64,000 nucleotides of DNA. Source: Bacteroidia bacterium. Lineage in GTDB: Bacteria > Bacteroidota > Bacteroidia > UKL13-3. Made by a program: the position numbers and the translations under genes. Position 1 is the stretch's first letter. Every line of letters starts with the position of its first letter. The notes beneath the pieces were generated by a model. The model was not told the DNA's origin. It was given only the letters and a program-made list of their open reading frames with translations, and did not search any database. The stretch spans positions 1 to 64,000 of the forward strand of contig JALONP010000017.1 in NCBI GenBank assembly GCA_025454875.1. Reading direction: 5' to 3'. Of the stretch, positions 63,561-64,000 are shown one piece after another.

Positions 63561-63887
63561 ATGATTACTGTAACTGAAAAAGCTAAAAACCGAATTAAAG
63601 ACCTAAAAGTAGAATCTCACTACTCAGAAGACTATTTCTTACGCGTAGGCGTGGACAGTGGGGGCTGCTCTGGCCTTTCATACAAACTTGATTTCGACAA
63701 CCAAGTAAAAGAGGGTGATGAAGTAATGGAGTATGATGGCGTGAAAGTGGTAACCGATAAACGTAGTGTGCTGTATTTGTTCGGAACCGAGCTTGATTTT
63801 ACTGATGGACTTAACGGAAAAGGATTTTCATTTAACAACCCCAACGCAAGCCGCACGTGCAGTTGTGGTGAGAGTTTTGCCGTGTAA
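63561..63887 (+). CDS. A-type iron-sulfur carrier (IscA/ErpA/SufA family)
   Basis: A 108-aa carrier or scaffold that delivers Fe-S clusters to apoproteins. All three conserved cysteines are present: Cys36 in DSGGCSGLSY and Cys100, Cys102 in the C-terminal CSCGESFAV. The opening MITVTEKAKNRIKDL is the family start, so the ATG at 63561 is preferred over a TTG at 63555. No isc or suf genes are adjacent, which suits ErpA or a stand-alone A-type carrier; the subfamily cannot be settled. Confidence 0.95.
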   Translation: MITVTEKAKNRIKDLKVESHYSEDYFLRVGVDSGGCSGLSYKLDFDNQVKEGDEVMEYDGVKVVTDKRSVLYLFGTELDFTDGLNGKGFSFNNPNASRTCSCGESFAV

Positions 63888-63908
63888 GCGAAATTTTTTT
63901 TCGAAAAC

Positions 63909-63938
63909 TTTGATTTTGAATTCGGAAACCTATATTTG
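63909..63938 (+). promoter_or_regulatory. Promoter of rpsT (TTTG-N18-TATATTTG)
   Basis: TTTG at 63909-63912, 18-nt spacer, TATATTTG at 63931-63938. This is one of the clearest promoters here, as expected for a ribosomal protein gene. A leader of about 26 nt follows. Confidence 0.8.
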
Positions 63939-63969
63939 CAGTCCTTTTTAAAAGAATAATCGAGAAGCA

Positions 63970-64000
63970 ATGGCAAACCATAAATCAGCTGAGAAAAGAA
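63970..64000 (+). CDS. rpsT: Ribosomal protein S20, 5' fragment cut by window edge
   Basis: The ATG at 63970 opens MANHKSAEKR, the conserved N-terminus of ribosomal protein S20 in the 30S subunit; only ten full codons are present before the window ends. A strong promoter at 63909-63938 supports an abundant product. Identification rests on ten residues plus context, but they are characteristic of S20. Confidence 0.88.
   Translation, partial: MANHKSAEKR

Noticed and set aside
1-64000. tRNA, rRNA, CRISPR arrays, prophage or defence islands
   Set aside because: I saw no TpsiC-like GGTTCGAAT blocks in a cloverleaf context, no regular direct repeats with spacers, no integrase, transposase or toxin-antitoxin genes, and no restriction or Cas genes. 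A tRNAscan-SE and CRISPR-finder run would settle this.

Overview
The window looks like ordinary core chromosome from a Gram-negative member of the Bacteroidota, probably a free-living aerobic Chitinophagales/Sphingobacteriia-like lineage. The indicators are three secreted proteins with type IX secretion (T9SS) C-terminal sorting domains, a TonB-dependent receptor paired with a DUF4249 lipoprotein, several Bacteroidota-restricted families (DUF2480, DUF4834, DUF4468), a reg_prop/Y_Y_Y LytS-type kinase next to a LytTR regulator, and Bacteroidota-style promoters (TTTG, 18-20 nt, TAnnTTTG). The DNA is AT-rich. No tRNA, rRNA, CRISPR array, prophage or complete insertion sequence was found. The exact species cannot be read from the sequence.

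Layout. 1-220 is gene-free and holds two inverted repeats. 221-2265: Mn-type superoxide dismutase with a small partner gene, a DUF308-like membrane protein and TadA. 2353-8088: a T9SS propeller protein divergent from a one-gene hybrid-like sensor kinase and its LytTR regulator. 8091-12775: oligopeptidase B-like lipoprotein, DUF2480 protein, a GxxExxY gene bracketed by short inverted repeats, and glycyl-tRNA synthetase. 12877-16536: a polysaccharide deacetylase/acyltransferase pair, a short Ppx/GppA phosphatase and a membrane protein. 16539-22060: CtpA-like protease, a MurNAc-recycling pair (BadF-type kinase and MurQ), a membrane protein and a fused formiminotransferase-cyclodeaminase. 22157-29581: a giant T9SS beta-helix/LamG protein, a stand-alone homocysteine methyltransferase module, a 48-aa Cys-rich membrane peptide and an amino-acid permease.

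29704-36300: TonB receptor/DUF4249 pair, then kynureninase, kynurenine 3-monooxygenase and an NTF2-like protein. 36301-43027: a third T9SS protein, amino-acid dehydrogenase, GmhA and Dxs. 43153-50021 is a long minus-strand block: universal stress protein, PaaG-like isomerase, PAP2-like protein, MoxR ATPase and two parvulin chaperones. 50293-53682 is a plus-strand run of PrfA, LUD protein, LpxH and a propeller protein. 53782-57543: GcvH, RsmI, MenB and MenD. 57730-64000: small Bacteroidota families, cyclophilin overlapping a SET-domain gene, a candidate small RNA or attenuator in front of exonuclease III, an FG-GAP/Rieske-like pair, 3-hydroxyacyl-CoA dehydrogenase, an IscA-type protein and the first codons of ribosomal protein S20.

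Physiology suggested: aerobic respiration with menaquinone (MenB, MenD, SodA, oxygen-dependent kynurenine hydroxylation), an LPS outer membrane (LpxH, GmhA, SurA-like chaperones), T9SS surface proteins, peptidoglycan amino-sugar recycling, and amino-acid degradation (FTCD, Glu/Leu dehydrogenase, GcvH, kynurenine pathway). I found no convincing new multi-gene system. The best candidates for follow-up are the repeat-bracketed GxxExxY unit, the structured RNA upstream of exonuclease III, the two-arm repeat at the left edge and the degenerate Rieske-like lipoprotein.
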